Assembly: GCF_002743055.1 (NCBI RefSeq)
Contig: NZ_PDYM01000018.1
Span: 1-58,550 of the forward strand
Reading direction: 5' to 3'
Origin: Sporosarcina sp. P13
Lineage (GTDB): Bacteria; Bacillota; Bacilli; Bacillales_A; Planococcaceae
Length of the DNA: 58,550 nt
Part shown: piece after piece, positions 1 through 7,239 of the stretch
Layout: every line of letters starts with the position of its first letter
How positions within the stretch are numbered: position 1 is the first letter of the stretch
Notes under the pieces: model-generated
What the model saw: only the letters and a program-made list of their open reading frames with translations
What the model was told of the DNA's origin: nothing
Database searches by the model: none
Position numbers and translations under genes: made by a program

Positions 1-2
1 TT

Positions 3-134
3 GGTTTTGAAACGGAAACAAAGATTTCTAGAAAAGAATTTGGTCTAACTTGGAACCAAGCGTTAGAAACAGGCGGCGTACTAGTAGGCGATGATATTAA
101 AATAATGGTAGAACTTCAAGTCAATCCAGCATAA
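3..134 (+). CDS. YceI-family protein, C-terminal end only (partial)
   Basis: The open frame enters from the left edge and ends at TAA 132-134, giving 43 residues. They read as the last strands of a YceI-like lipocalin-fold domain: the stretch around SRKEFGLTWNQALETGG followed by a DDIKIMVELQ strand is typical of the end of this family. YceI proteins are small beta-barrels that bind polyisoprenoid-type lipids. The start lies outside the window. A strong hairpin terminator follows 12 bases later, so this is the last gene of its unit. The family call rests on a short piece and is moderately secure. Confidence 0.7.
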   Translation, partial: GFETETKISRKEFGLTWNQALETGGVLVGDDIKIMVELQVNPA

Positions 135-146
135 TAAGTGATTAAT

Positions 147-187
147 GGCGATTTCTCTATTGTATAGGAGATAATCGCCTCTTTTTA
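147..187 (+). terminator. Rho-independent terminator of the YceI-family gene
   Basis: GGCGAT and TCTC on the left pair with GAGA and ATCGCC on the right (147-179), followed by a T-rich run. It lies just after the stop codon at 134. Confidence 0.8.
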
Positions 188-310
188 TTTAAACTAATTA
201 CTTATACTATTATTTAAAATACATAAAGTAAATCTTCTCACAATACATCACATCTCTCTTGCACGTATAATGGTTACATTAGCATTAGCGACACACAGGA
301 GGAAATACAC

Positions 311-346
311 ATGCTATCGAGCGATCACCGGTACTGTCCAGTCTAA
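311..346 (+). CDS. Possible 11-codon ORF in a short orphan transcript
   Basis: A clear AGGAGG ribosome site (about 298-303) sits 7 bases before ATG 311, which opens an 11-codon frame (MLSSDHRYCPV) ending at TAA 344-346. Upstream there is a TATAAT-like -10 at 266-271 without a convincing -35. Downstream, a perfect terminator hairpin at 387-417 closes the unit. This would give a roughly 140-nt RNA with one tiny frame. It could be a small peptide gene, a small RNA, or the relic of a deleted gene. No family is recognised. Most of the 135-513 gap is otherwise empty. Confidence 0.35.
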   Translation: MLSSDHRYCPV

Positions 347-386
347 AAGAACAAGTGACGTTACATATTCAGTAACTATAATAAGC

Positions 387-417
387 AAAAGCCCTTCTCG
401 ATCAAGAAGGGCTTTTG
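387..417. terminator. Bidirectional rho-independent terminator
   Basis: AAAAGCCCTTCT and AGAAGGGCTTTT form a long near-perfect hairpin with A-rich and T-rich flanks. It can stop plus-strand transcription from the mini-ORF and minus-strand transcription from the LCP gene ending at 514. Confidence 0.85.
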
Positions 418-513
418 TCTATGTCTATTTACTTCAAGCGTAATGAATATATCTATTTATACGTAGTTAATTAGATGATGTTGTCCGGGAAACTATATTT
501 ACTCTTGTTGATC

Positions 514-1593
514 CTAATCATCTGATCCTGAATAGTATATCACTTCATCTGATTCTGTAGATTCTACCTTCTCTTCTACAACTTCTTCTTCCTTTTGTGC
601 ATCCGTCGATAAGAAGTCTTTTAGCGCTTCTCTATTTGTATACGTATCAATAGCTAAAACTGCGCCGACATTTACACGTTCGTCAGTGAATGATCCTTCT
701 ACTGGAATACGCAGTGACTCTACTTCATTGGATTTACCGCCTGCAAGCAAACCTTTACCAATTGTAAATAATGTTTTGCTGTCAATATTCGTTTCGATAT
801 ACGGATCGATCACGCCCATTAACTTTGGTAAGTTCAGTAATGTATTGACGCTCATCGCTTGGTCTTTTAGTTTGGATAACGCTTCTTGTTGCCGCTCCAC
901 GCGTCCAAAGTCACTATGAATGTCGTGTCTGAAACGGACATACCCAAGTACTTGATCACCGTTTAATGATTGTTCGCCAGGTACTAGTGTCATACCGATT
1001 CCGTGAGACATCTCATAAGGAATATTTACATCAATACCATCAGGTGCGATGACATCAACGATTTTTGAGAAACCTTCAAAATTAACGATAGCATAATATT
1101 GTACATCAACATCAAAATTATGCTTAATTGTTTGCCGTACTAACTCAGGACCGCCAAGAGAATAGGCCGCGTTAATCTTCTGCATGCCATAGTCTGGTAC
1201 TTCTACATATGTATCTCGCATAAGTGAGACGAGTTTTACTTTTTTTGTATCTTGGTCATAATGTCCAATCATCAATGCGTCCGAACGTGCTTCTTCTTCG
1301 TCTCCTCTCGCATCATTACCAATGAGTAGGACGTTGATCTCTCCGAATTGTGCATCTGCTCCTTCGAACGGGTCGAACTGACTGTATCGATCGTAAATCG
1401 TACTATTATCGCTCAGTCCCGTTTCGATTTCTTGTGTTTCATGATCATTTGCTAAAGATACACCACTATTGTATTGGTATACAAAGTATAGACCGCCAGC
1501 TGCGACGAAGAGCATGCACATCAGGAATAATGATCGTTTGACGCTTTTCTTTAGTTTTCTCTTTTTGATTTTTTCAGTCTCTCTTTTTTTCAA
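514..1593 (-). CDS. LytR-CpsA-Psr (LCP) family cell-wall glycopolymer ligase
   Basis: The 359-residue protein has a basic cytoplasmic tail (1-20), one membrane segment (about 21-41) and an extracellular LCP domain (about 85-240). Conserved family positions are visible: NDARGDEEEARSDA (93-106), the MRDTYV arginine near 126, and RFRHDIHSDFGRVERQ (220-235), which holds the arginine/aspartate set that binds polyprenyl pyrophosphate. LCP enzymes transfer teichoic-acid-type polymers from lipid carriers to peptidoglycan. The C-terminus is a very acidic tail of about 30 residues. The start is TTG 1593, with AGGTGG 5 bases before it. It lies 20 bases after the XRE/DUF1232 gene on the same strand, so the two are probably co-transcribed. 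Confidence 0.92.
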   Translation of the reverse strand: MKKRETEKIKKRKLKKSVKRSLFLMCMLFVAAGGLYFVYQYNSGVSLANDHETQEIETGLSDNSTIYDRYSQFDPFEGADAQFGEINVLLIGNDARGDEEEARSDALMIGHYDQDTKKVKLVSLMRDTYVEVPDYGMQKINAAYSLGGPELVRQTIKHNFDVDVQYYAIVNFEGFSKIVDVIAPDGIDVNIPYEMSHGIGMTLVPGEQSLNGDQVLGYVRFRHDIHSDFGRVERQQEALSKLKDQAMSVNTLLNLPKLMGVIDPYIETNIDSKTLFTIGKGLLAGGKSNEVESLRIPVEGSFTDERVNVGAVLAIDTYTNREALKDFLSTDAQKEEEVVEEKVESTESDEVIYYSGSDD

Positions 1594-1613
1594 TCTGCCA
1601 CCTACTCATTTAC

Positions 1614-2249
1614 TTATGAATTTTTGATTAATACGCTAGAAGCGATTTGAACAGCAACTGCATCATCGAGATACCCAACTGCGAATAAATAGTCTGGTAT
1701 AACGTCGATAGGCACGATGAAATAAAGTAAAGCGCTACCAATAATAGCGAGTTCGCGTGTGTTGCCGTTTTGTGTTTTAAAGCGGTTGAATAGTTTTTTC
1801 ATTTGATCAGCAAGCGGACCAACCCCGCCAGCAGACTCAAGTTTTTCAGTAAACTCATATAAAACTTTTTGCTTACCTTCCGTTGTTTGCACATAATCCT
1901 CGTACTCTACTAATTGTGACTCTACTTGTGAGAGAGAAATATTAGCAGATAATAGCTCTGACGTATTCACTAACTGCTGAATCGTTTGATCAAAAGCAAC
2001 AGTCGAATGTTTCGCTAGACCTACAGAATAACCGGAAGCTTCCAATAGTTTAGCTAAAGGAATTGCGAGGACGGATGAAAACTTCTCCAGGTGATCGAGC
2101 GTCGCTTTCCGTTTGTCGTTGATGATGCGAGAAATCGTTGCGGTGTCGATATCAGTAAGTTCGCTCAGTTTGCGCATCGATAATGAATGCTCATCCAACG
2201 TCGTGCGTAATAATTGCCCGATGGAATGATCGGAATTAGCTTCTAACAT
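1614..2249 (-). CDS. XRE-type HTH regulator fused to DUF1232 membrane domain
   Basis: The 211-residue protein starts with a helix-turn-helix of the XRE type (about 10-65; MRKLSELTDIDTATISRIIND). It ends with a DUF1232 (YkvA-like) segment containing LLYFIVPIDVIPDYLFAVGY and a downstream DDAVAVQIA. DUF1232 is usually a small membrane-associated domain, so this looks like a regulator tied to the membrane. I chose ATG 2249 because GAAGGGGG lies just upstream on the minus strand; an upstream in-frame start at 2273 lacks such a site. The gene leads an operon with the LCP enzyme. A perfect palindrome overlaps its promoter, suggesting autoregulation. Target and signal are unknown. Confidence 0.85.
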   Translation of the reverse strand: MLEANSDHSIGQLLRTTLDEHSLSMRKLSELTDIDTATISRIINDKRKATLDHLEKFSSVLAIPLAKLLEASGYSVGLAKHSTVAFDQTIQQLVNTSELLSANISLSQVESQLVEYEDYVQTTEGKQKVLYEFTEKLESAGGVGPLADQMKKLFNRFKTQNGNTRELAIIGSALLYFIVPIDVIPDYLFAVGYLDDAVAVQIASSVLIKNS

Positions 2250-2318
2250 AAGATGAACCCCCTTCGAAAACAAACAGGAGCCAACACATCCTGATTACTA
2301 CATTTTGCACTCTCAAAG

Positions 2319-2347
2319 ATTTTATAGGTTCGTTGACAAATTGTCAA
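2319..2347 (-). promoter_or_regulatory. Sigma-A promoter of the XRE/DUF1232-LCP operon
   Basis: Read on the minus strand, TTGACA (2347-2342) and TAAAAT (2324-2319) are separated by exactly 17 bases. The -35 lies inside the palindrome 2331-2349. Confidence 0.75.
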
Positions 2348-2349
2348 CG
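2331..2349. promoter_or_regulatory. Perfect 19-bp palindromic operator
   Basis: CGTTGACAA-A-TTGTCAACG has 9-bp arms and a one-base centre with no mismatch. It covers the -35 of the minus-strand promoter, and a TTGACA also reads on the plus strand. Binding by the adjacent XRE protein is inferred. Confidence 0.7.
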
Positions 2350-2465
2350 TTTGTGATAACTAGTTCCTTCTTGTCGAATGATGTTTTATTGCATACCTTA
2401 ACATTTCTTAGTTTTACAGGATGTTAGTCTATTGGTTATATGTTCAAGATATTTTATAATAAGAA

Positions 2466-2672
2466 ATGGGGGGCAGAAAACGTTTACTCAGCAGGGTACT
2501 TACAGTAGGTATTCTGTCGTTTTTCTCACCATGTATTCTACCATTATTGCCGTTCCATTCGTATAAAGGCGCGTACTTTAAAAGATTAGACGGCTTTTCT
2601 AACGCTTATTTGCATATAATTATAGGAAAAGAGGGGAAGGGATACAATGATAGAAATGGTAGCAAAATGTAG
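2466..2672 (+). pseudogene. Possible remnant of a CcdA/DsbD-like membrane gene
   Basis: The frame contains VGILSFFSPCILPLLPF, which strongly resembles the first helix of CcdA-type cytochrome c biogenesis proteins (normally SPCxLPLxPVY). After about 15 further codons the similarity stops and the frame becomes unrelated sequence running into the next gene. A normal CcdA is about 230 residues with six helices; here only the first helix could be kept. There is a poly-G run near the start but no well-placed initiation context. I read it as a decayed fragment; a chance match is the alternative. Confidence 0.4.
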
Positions 2673-3273
2673 ACTTTTAGTGGAAGACATTTATAACCAA
2701 TACGATGCTAGTCACGATTTGGATCATATAGATCGTGTAATGAAAAATGCGGAGAAAATCTTACTGACCGAATCAGGAGCTGATGAACTAGTCGTTCGGC
2801 TCGCGGTCTTACTGCATGATGTAGAGGACGCAAAATACGAATCGATACATGACTTCACGGTAAGAGAGGTATTAGAAAAAATTGGTTCTTCTACTAAATT
2901 AATCGATAAGGTTTTATCTGTCATAGAAAGCGTGTCATTCAACGGTGGTCACGCAAAAGAAATTACCTCGATTGAAGGGGCAATCGTCCGAGATGCTGAC
3001 CGACTGGACGCAATAGGTGCGATTGGAATCGCTCGAACATTTGCATTCGGTGGTGCACGTGGAAGGAAACTATACGACTTTGAAGAGGGAGCTCGAATGA
3101 CTATGTCAGCTTCCGAATACCGATCAAAAGAAACCGCATCGGTCACTCATTTTCATGAGAAGTTATTGTTGTTAAAGGATTTAATGGTTACAAAAGAAGG
3201 GGCACGACTCGCAAAAGAGCGACACGACTTCATGGTAGCTTTTTTACAACAGCTTAAGAAAGAAATCGAATAA
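2647..3273 (+). CDS. HD-domain phosphohydrolase, YpgQ/YedJ-like
   Basis: A 208-residue soluble protein of the HD superfamily. The metal-binding signature appears as an early histidine in ASHDLDHIDRV, then LLHDVEDAKY, and a later aspartate in VRDADRLDAIGAIGIARTF. This pattern and the GARGRKLYDF segment match the YpgQ (B. subtilis) / YedJ (E. coli) type, for which nucleotide pyrophosphohydrolase activity has been described. The substrate here is not known. AGAGGGGAAGGG precedes ATG 2647; a second ATG follows three codons later. A hairpin terminator closes the gene at 3356-3395, so it is probably monocistronic. Confidence 0.88.
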   Translation: MIEMVAKCRLLVEDIYNQYDASHDLDHIDRVMKNAEKILLTESGADELVVRLAVLLHDVEDAKYESIHDFTVREVLEKIGSSTKLIDKVLSVIESVSFNGGHAKEITSIEGAIVRDADRLDAIGAIGIARTFAFGGARGRKLYDFEEGARMTMSASEYRSKETASVTHFHEKLLLLKDLMVTKEGARLAKERHDFMVAFLQQLKKEIE

Positions 3274-3355
3274 GCTGTCCTGTGAAAAATTAGATTGCCT
3301 ATTTTGCACGTCGTTAGGTACAATAAAAAACAAATCAACTACCCAAACAAACAAC

Positions 3356-3395
3356 AATCCTCATGCCTAGAATTAAATGGCATGAGGATTTTTTC
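3356..3395. terminator. Terminator after the HD phosphohydrolase
   Basis: AATCCTCATGCC pairs with GGCATGAGGATT and is followed by TTTTTT. The opposite strand is also T-rich, so it may work in both directions. Confidence 0.85.
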
Positions 3396-3397
3396 GT

Positions 3398-3538
3398 TTA
3401 ATTCAACATCTTTGAAATTTCGTTTGCAGTGATGCCTATTTCTATGAGCGTCCATCCTGATTTGAAGTAATCAGTATCATTATAAGTGGAAGCGATATGA
3501 ATACAAGACTCTATAATAGGAACACGAATGACCGCGCA
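3398..3538 (-). pseudogene. Possible C-terminal remnant of an unknown gene
   Basis: On the minus strand an open stretch of about 47 codons runs to TAA at 3400-3398 and contains protein-like sequence such as IIESCIHIASTYNDTDYF and GWTLIEIGITANEISKML. There is no start codon or ribosome site in frame. The stop lies directly beside the bidirectional terminator, as expected for the end of a real gene. I do not recognise a family. A chance frame is quite possible. Confidence 0.25.
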
Positions 3539-3758
3539 GTTGCCAATTCATAACATAGAAGAAACATTAGGGACTATTATTAAGAACATAACAAGAATCG
3601 AGAACTGGATAAAGGATTTACTTTTCATTGCAAAGGTGAATGCACAACAATTAACTGGAGGGGAAGATATTCGCCTCGCCATACAGCTTTGGGTTTGTGC
3701 CCATAAGCATTTGTTGATGATTTTACTAGAAAATTTAAATGAAAAGAACTGTAAGTAA
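3528..3758 (+). CDS. Small protein of unknown function (76 aa)
   Basis: The frame encodes a mostly helical small protein with an amphipathic N-terminal half (IEETLGTIIKNITRIENWI) and a hydrophobic C-terminal half around AIQLWVCAHKHLLMILL. The start context is weak: AGGA lies 8 bases before ATG 3528, and no promoter is obvious. It converges on another small helical gene at 3783-3998. The composition looks like real protein rather than chance, but I do not recognise a family and the call is uncertain. Confidence 0.5.
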   Translation: MTAQLPIHNIEETLGTIIKNITRIENWIKDLLFIAKVNAQQLTGGEDIRLAIQLWVCAHKHLLMILLENLNEKNCK

Positions 3759-3782
3759 CAAATTTTCAGCTCTTTTACAGAT

Positions 3783-3998
3783 TCATCTCCTTAACTGGTC
3801 CATTTCACTCAACAAAAAATCAATCTGTGCTTGCATCTGTGAATTTGTATTCACTTCCTCCTCTTCAGCTTCAAGCGCAAGGTACGCAGCAAGTGTGGTA
3901 ATCGCTTGACCGAAAAGGCCGATTGCTTCGCCAAGTAAAACGAGTTTCGCAATTTGCGTTTCATTAGATGGATTGTTTTTCTTGGAGTTATCTCCCAC
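3783..3998 (-). CDS. Small acidic helical protein of unknown function (71 aa)
   Basis: GTG 3998 is preceded by GGGAGG at a 6-7 base distance on the minus strand, a good initiation site. The product has a polar N-terminus, a hydrophobic helix (AKLVLLGEAIGLFGQAITTL), an acidic run (EAEEEE) and a final helix ending in SEMDQLRR. No signal peptide or clear transmembrane segment is present. I do not recognise its function. It converges on the small gene 3528-3758. Confidence 0.65.
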   Translation of the reverse strand: MGDNSKKNNPSNETQIAKLVLLGEAIGLFGQAITTLAAYLALEAEEEEVNTNSQMQAQIDFLLSEMDQLRR

Positions 3999-4112
3999 GT
4001 GAAAACCTCCCGAACCTTTTATCTTATTTTATGAAGGAATATGGAATGTGGTTCTGCACGCATGATGTGTTAGGTTGCTAGCATAGAAATAGTAGTAATA
4101 AAAAGGAGTGTG

Positions 4113-4745
4113 TTGAATTTGTATAACGAAGTAGAAAATCGCACGATCACAGTTTTTGGTGAAGGTGCAGTGAAAGCATCCCCAGATACAGTCCATATCG
4201 TTTTGACTGTACAAACAAGGGGTATGGAGTTACAGGAGATTCAGCAAGAAAATGCAGAGCGTATGCATAAAGTCATCAGTTCGCTAGTCGGGTTAGGCAT
4301 TCCGGAGTCCGCTATTCAAACGATCGACTATCAAATACGTCCAGTCAATGATTATGTCAACGGTGAACAAGTTTTTCGTGGGTATGAGGTGATCAATACA
4401 ATCCGAGTTACGAGCAATGACCTTTCAAAAACGGGTGAGGTTGTAGATACAGCTGTGAAAAACGGTGCGAATCAAATTGGATCGATTGAATTTACTGTGC
4501 AAAATCAAGAAGAGTTCTATCAACAAGCATTAACTCTTGCTTTACATGATGCAGAAACGAAGATGGTTACCATCGGTTCTTCGTTGAAACTAGCGAACCG
4601 ACCGATAGTGATGAAAGTCGAGGAACAACATGCATCACAGCCTGTTGCGTTTCGTGCAATGGCTATGGCTGATACCGTGACACCTATTGAGTCTGGCACA
4701 TTAACGATAAGTGCAAGTTTGCTGGTAAAATACCGAATCGTTTAA
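4113..4745 (+). CDS. SIMPL-domain (DUF541) protein
   Basis: A protein of about 210 residues with the SIMPL/DUF541 pattern: RTITVFGEGAVKASPDTVHI near the start, VNGEQVFRGYEVINTIRVT in the middle and SGTLTISASLLVKY at the end. Homologues such as E. coli YggE are linked to oxidative stress; the biochemical role is unclear. Unlike many relatives it has no signal peptide, so it is probably cytoplasmic. AAAGGAG ends at 4108. GTG 4110, TTG 4113 and TTG 4119 are all in frame, and TTG 4113 or 4119 gives the better spacing. No close terminator follows; the next hairpin is at 5025. Confidence 0.85.
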   Translation: MNLYNEVENRTITVFGEGAVKASPDTVHIVLTVQTRGMELQEIQQENAERMHKVISSLVGLGIPESAIQTIDYQIRPVNDYVNGEQVFRGYEVINTIRVTSNDLSKTGEVVDTAVKNGANQIGSIEFTVQNQEEFYQQALTLALHDAETKMVTIGSSLKLANRPIVMKVEEQHASQPVAFRAMAMADTVTPIESGTLTISASLLVKYRIV

Positions 4746-5024
4746 GTTTAGTCTAGCGTTTCATCTTCTGCTACTATGGGGGATGCATTAGTAGCCGACT
4801 CTTATCCGCATTTTCTATCGTTTGAGCGGACATGCTAAGTTCTTGTTTGTTCTCTTACCGGTATTTACTAGCGGGCACACACGATGTCAGGGTGTGTCCA
4901 CGTATAAGGACGACGAAAATTCATCAGTCTGTCGTTTATGCGGTGGATTTAAGGTAGTTTTTTTGTCAGATTTCGATTGATACGAACGGCTGATTTATAG
5001 TAGTACTATTTTGTAATCATATAC
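4746..5024. other. Gene-free stretch, no clear content
   Basis: About 280 bases with no supported frame on either strand. There is one imperfect inverted repeat (GGGCACAC at 4873-4880 with GTGTGTCC at 4892-4899) without a T-run. It may be the 3' untranslated part of the SIMPL transcript. Confidence 0.5.
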
Positions 5025-5063
5025 AAGCTTATCTGCAAATCCCAATCGGCAGATAAGCTTTTT
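5025..5063 (+). terminator. Rho-independent terminator before the kdg/uxu operon
   Basis: AAGCTTATCTGC pairs perfectly with GCAGATAAGCTT and ends in a T-run. It insulates the sugar-acid operon from upstream transcription. Confidence 0.85.
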
Positions 5064-5102
5064 AATGCAATAAAAAGATTCTAAATAAATTTAATATAAC
5101 TA

Positions 5103-5131
5103 TTGATTTTGAAAACGGTTGCACTTATACT
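5103..5131 (+). promoter_or_regulatory. Promoter of the sugar-acid operon
   Basis: TTGATT (5103-5108) and TATACT (5126-5131) are spaced by 17 bases. The spacer holds a cre-like site, and two operators lie directly downstream. Confidence 0.75.
5110..5123. promoter_or_regulatory. Catabolite-responsive element (cre) for CcpA
   Basis: TGAAAACGGTTGCA matches the consensus TGWAANCGNTNWCA at 13 of 14 positions. Lying inside the promoter spacer, it would let CcpA repress the operon when preferred sugars are present. Confidence 0.65.
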
Positions 5132-5134
5132 TTT

Positions 5135-5163
5135 ACTAAACCGGTTTACTAAACCGATTTAGT
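5135..5163. promoter_or_regulatory. Two overlapping LacI-type operators
   Basis: ACTAAACCGGTTTACT (5135-5150) and ACTAAACCGATTTAGT (5148-5163) are palindromes with a central CG and one mismatch each, 13 bp apart centre to centre. They sit just after the -10 and before the regulator gene, as expected for autoregulation. Confidence 0.75.
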
Positions 5164-5185
5164 AAATGGGAAAAGGTGAAGTGAA

Positions 5186-6187
5186 ATGAAAGTGACGATG
5201 GCTGATGTAGCAAAAAAAGCAGGCGTCTCCAAAAGTACTGTTTCACAATTTATCAATAAACGGTATGAGTTCATGGCTGAAACAACCAAAGTAAAAATAC
5301 AGGAGTCTATTGAAGAACTTGGCTATATTCCGAACAACATGGCGAGAAGTTTAAAGAGAAAAGAATCGAATACGATAGGTATTATTGTGGCAAATATTTT
5401 GCATACGTTCTCTACTGAAATTATACGAGCTATAGAAGATGTCTGTGAAAAAAACGGAGTACATGTTTTTGTGTGTAACGCCGATGATAACCCTCAAAAA
5501 GAGCGTTCATATATCGATATGTTACGTGCCAAACAAGTAGATGGACTTATTATTTTTCCTACTGTAGGTAATGAAGATCTTTATGCGGATCTACGAAAAT
5601 CAAATTTCCCAATCGTATTCGTAGATAGAAGGACGGAAAAACCTTACTACCCATCTATTATGCTCGATAATCATAAAGCTTCGGAAATAGCAATTGATCA
5701 ATTCATAGAGGTAGGAAAGAGTGAGATAGCTATTGTATCAACTTCTATCGAGCGAAAAGTAGTGCCACGAATAGAGCGAATTGAAGGATACGAAAATAGA
5801 ATGAAAACGCTTATCCTACCTATTGAAGAATCGTGGATTGTAGCAACCGAAAGAACAAAGATTGTTGAGGCTCTTGAAGCGCTATGGAAAACAGAAAAGA
5901 AGCCCAATGCATTTTATGCCATTAATGATTTAGCGTTAATGGAGTTAATGAAATTTATTAAGAAAAATAATATATCGATTCCGCATGATGTTGCTGTAAT
6001 TGGACTGGATGATTCTCCCTTCTTGGAAGTTTTTACACCTGCCATTACGGTAATTAAACAACCAACTTTTCAAATGGGGAACGATGCGGCTCAGTTACTT
6101 TTGAAAATCATTCATGATAAAGAGATGCCGAATGATATAGAAGTGCAACGGTATACGCCCCAGCTATTGAAAAGGGAGTCTGTATAG
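5186..6187 (+). CDS. kdgR: LacI-family regulator of the sugar-acid operon (KdgR-like)
   Basis: The 333-residue protein has an N-terminal LacI helix-turn-helix (about 1-50: VTMADVAKKAGVSKSTVSQF, then the hinge-helix NNMARSLKRKES). A periplasmic-binding-like sensor domain follows, with NTIGIIVANI and a VAVIGLDDSPF segment. AAAAGGTGAAG precedes ATG 5186. It is the first gene of the operon, downstream of two palindromic operators with the central CG typical of LacI proteins. It most probably represses its own operon until a pathway intermediate binds; by analogy with B. subtilis KdgR that could be KDG or a related acid. The symbol is given by position and family, so the effector is inferred. Confidence 0.88.
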   Translation: MKVTMADVAKKAGVSKSTVSQFINKRYEFMAETTKVKIQESIEELGYIPNNMARSLKRKESNTIGIIVANILHTFSTEIIRAIEDVCEKNGVHVFVCNADDNPQKERSYIDMLRAKQVDGLIIFPTVGNEDLYADLRKSNFPIVFVDRRTEKPYYPSIMLDNHKASEIAIDQFIEVGKSEIAIVSTSIERKVVPRIERIEGYENRMKTLILPIEESWIVATERTKIVEALEALWKTEKKPNAFYAINDLALMELMKFIKKNNISIPHDVAVIGLDDSPFLEVFTPAITVIKQPTFQMGNDAAQLLLKIIHDKEMPNDIEVQRYTPQLLKRESV

Positions 6188-6204
6188 AAGAAGGGGTTAT
6201 GAAA

Positions 6205-7161
6205 ATGTCTACAAATTTTAATGTATTAACAATTGGTGATGCGATGATTACAATGAATCCAATTACAACAGGTCCAATGAGATTTGTTACTCATTTTGAA
6301 AGAAAGATGGGTGGCGCAGAACTAAATTTTGCTATAGGTTGTTCTCGACTTGGGCTTAATAGTAAATGGATTAGTCGTTTAGGTAGGGATGAATTCGGAC
6401 AAGTAATTTATAATTTTGCACGTGGTGAAGGAATCGATGTATCCACGGTTGATTTTGTGGATGGCTATTCCACATCTGTAAACTTTAAGGAGATTAGGGA
6501 GAATGGTGAAGGAAAGACATTTTATTATCGTCAACAATCACCTATTCTTACGCTGGAAGTGGATGATATCCATGAACACTTCTTGGATTCTATTAACTTA
6601 GTACATATTACAGGGGTATTCTTGGCAATTGATCCACAAAATCTTGCTATTGCTAAGCGATTGCTCACATTAGCAAATGAGAAAAATATTCCGGTGTCAT
6701 TTGATCCGAATATCCGTTTGAAGTTATGGACGATTGAAGATGCGCGAAAAGCATATTTAGAAATATTTTCTCAAATTGATATTTTATTGACTGGTTTAGA
6801 TGAGCTTCATTTAATTTTAGGAGATAGTTCTGAACAGTCGTTGATTAACTTCGCAAATGAATACAATATAGCGGATTTGGTTATCAAAGATAGTTCTGCA
6901 GGTTCTAGACTCTATCGCAATGGACAGTGGTTTACTTCACCAGCATTTAACGTGCCAGTGATTGACACGGTGGGTGCTGGAGATGGGTTTGATGCAGGGT
7001 ATGTGTATAGTTATTTACATCAATTTGAGCCAACCGAAGCTTTGCAATTTGCGAATGGCGTTGGAGCACTTGTTGTAAGCGTTTCAGGTGATAATGAAGG
7101 ACTTCCTTATTTAAGGGAAGTACAATCATTTATCTCCGGAACGAAAGAGATAGAAAGATAA
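6205..7161 (+). CDS. kdgK: 2-keto-3-deoxygluconate kinase (PfkB family)
   Basis: A 318-residue ribokinase-type sugar kinase. Visible motifs are MGGAELNFAIGCSRLG near residues 35-50 (substrate side), FDPNIRLKLW in the middle and DTVGAGDGFDAG (about 254-265), whose GAGD aspartate is the catalytic base. It phosphorylates KDG to KDPG with ATP, the step before aldolase cleavage by the downstream KdgA. ATG 6205 is chosen because the GAAGGGG site ends 8 bases before it; ATG 6199 would leave only 2 bases. The context of uxuA and eda-type genes supports KDG over other PfkB substrates. Confidence 0.92.
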   Translation: MSTNFNVLTIGDAMITMNPITTGPMRFVTHFERKMGGAELNFAIGCSRLGLNSKWISRLGRDEFGQVIYNFARGEGIDVSTVDFVDGYSTSVNFKEIRENGEGKTFYYRQQSPILTLEVDDIHEHFLDSINLVHITGVFLAIDPQNLAIAKRLLTLANEKNIPVSFDPNIRLKLWTIEDARKAYLEIFSQIDILLTGLDELHLILGDSSEQSLINFANEYNIADLVIKDSSAGSRLYRNGQWFTSPAFNVPVIDTVGAGDGFDAGYVYSYLHQFEPTEALQFANGVGALVVSVSGDNEGLPYLREVQSFISGTKEIER

Positions 7162-7239
7162 ATACCAATGAAAGGGGTGATTTGGTAGGTAACGTCAACA
7201 GTTCATTTTCTACAGATAACTATCAAAGGAGCGGATTAC

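Noticed and set aside
4873..4899. Inverted repeat GGGCACAC/GTGTGTCC
   Set aside because: Imperfect, with no T-run and no neighbouring promoter; may be chance.
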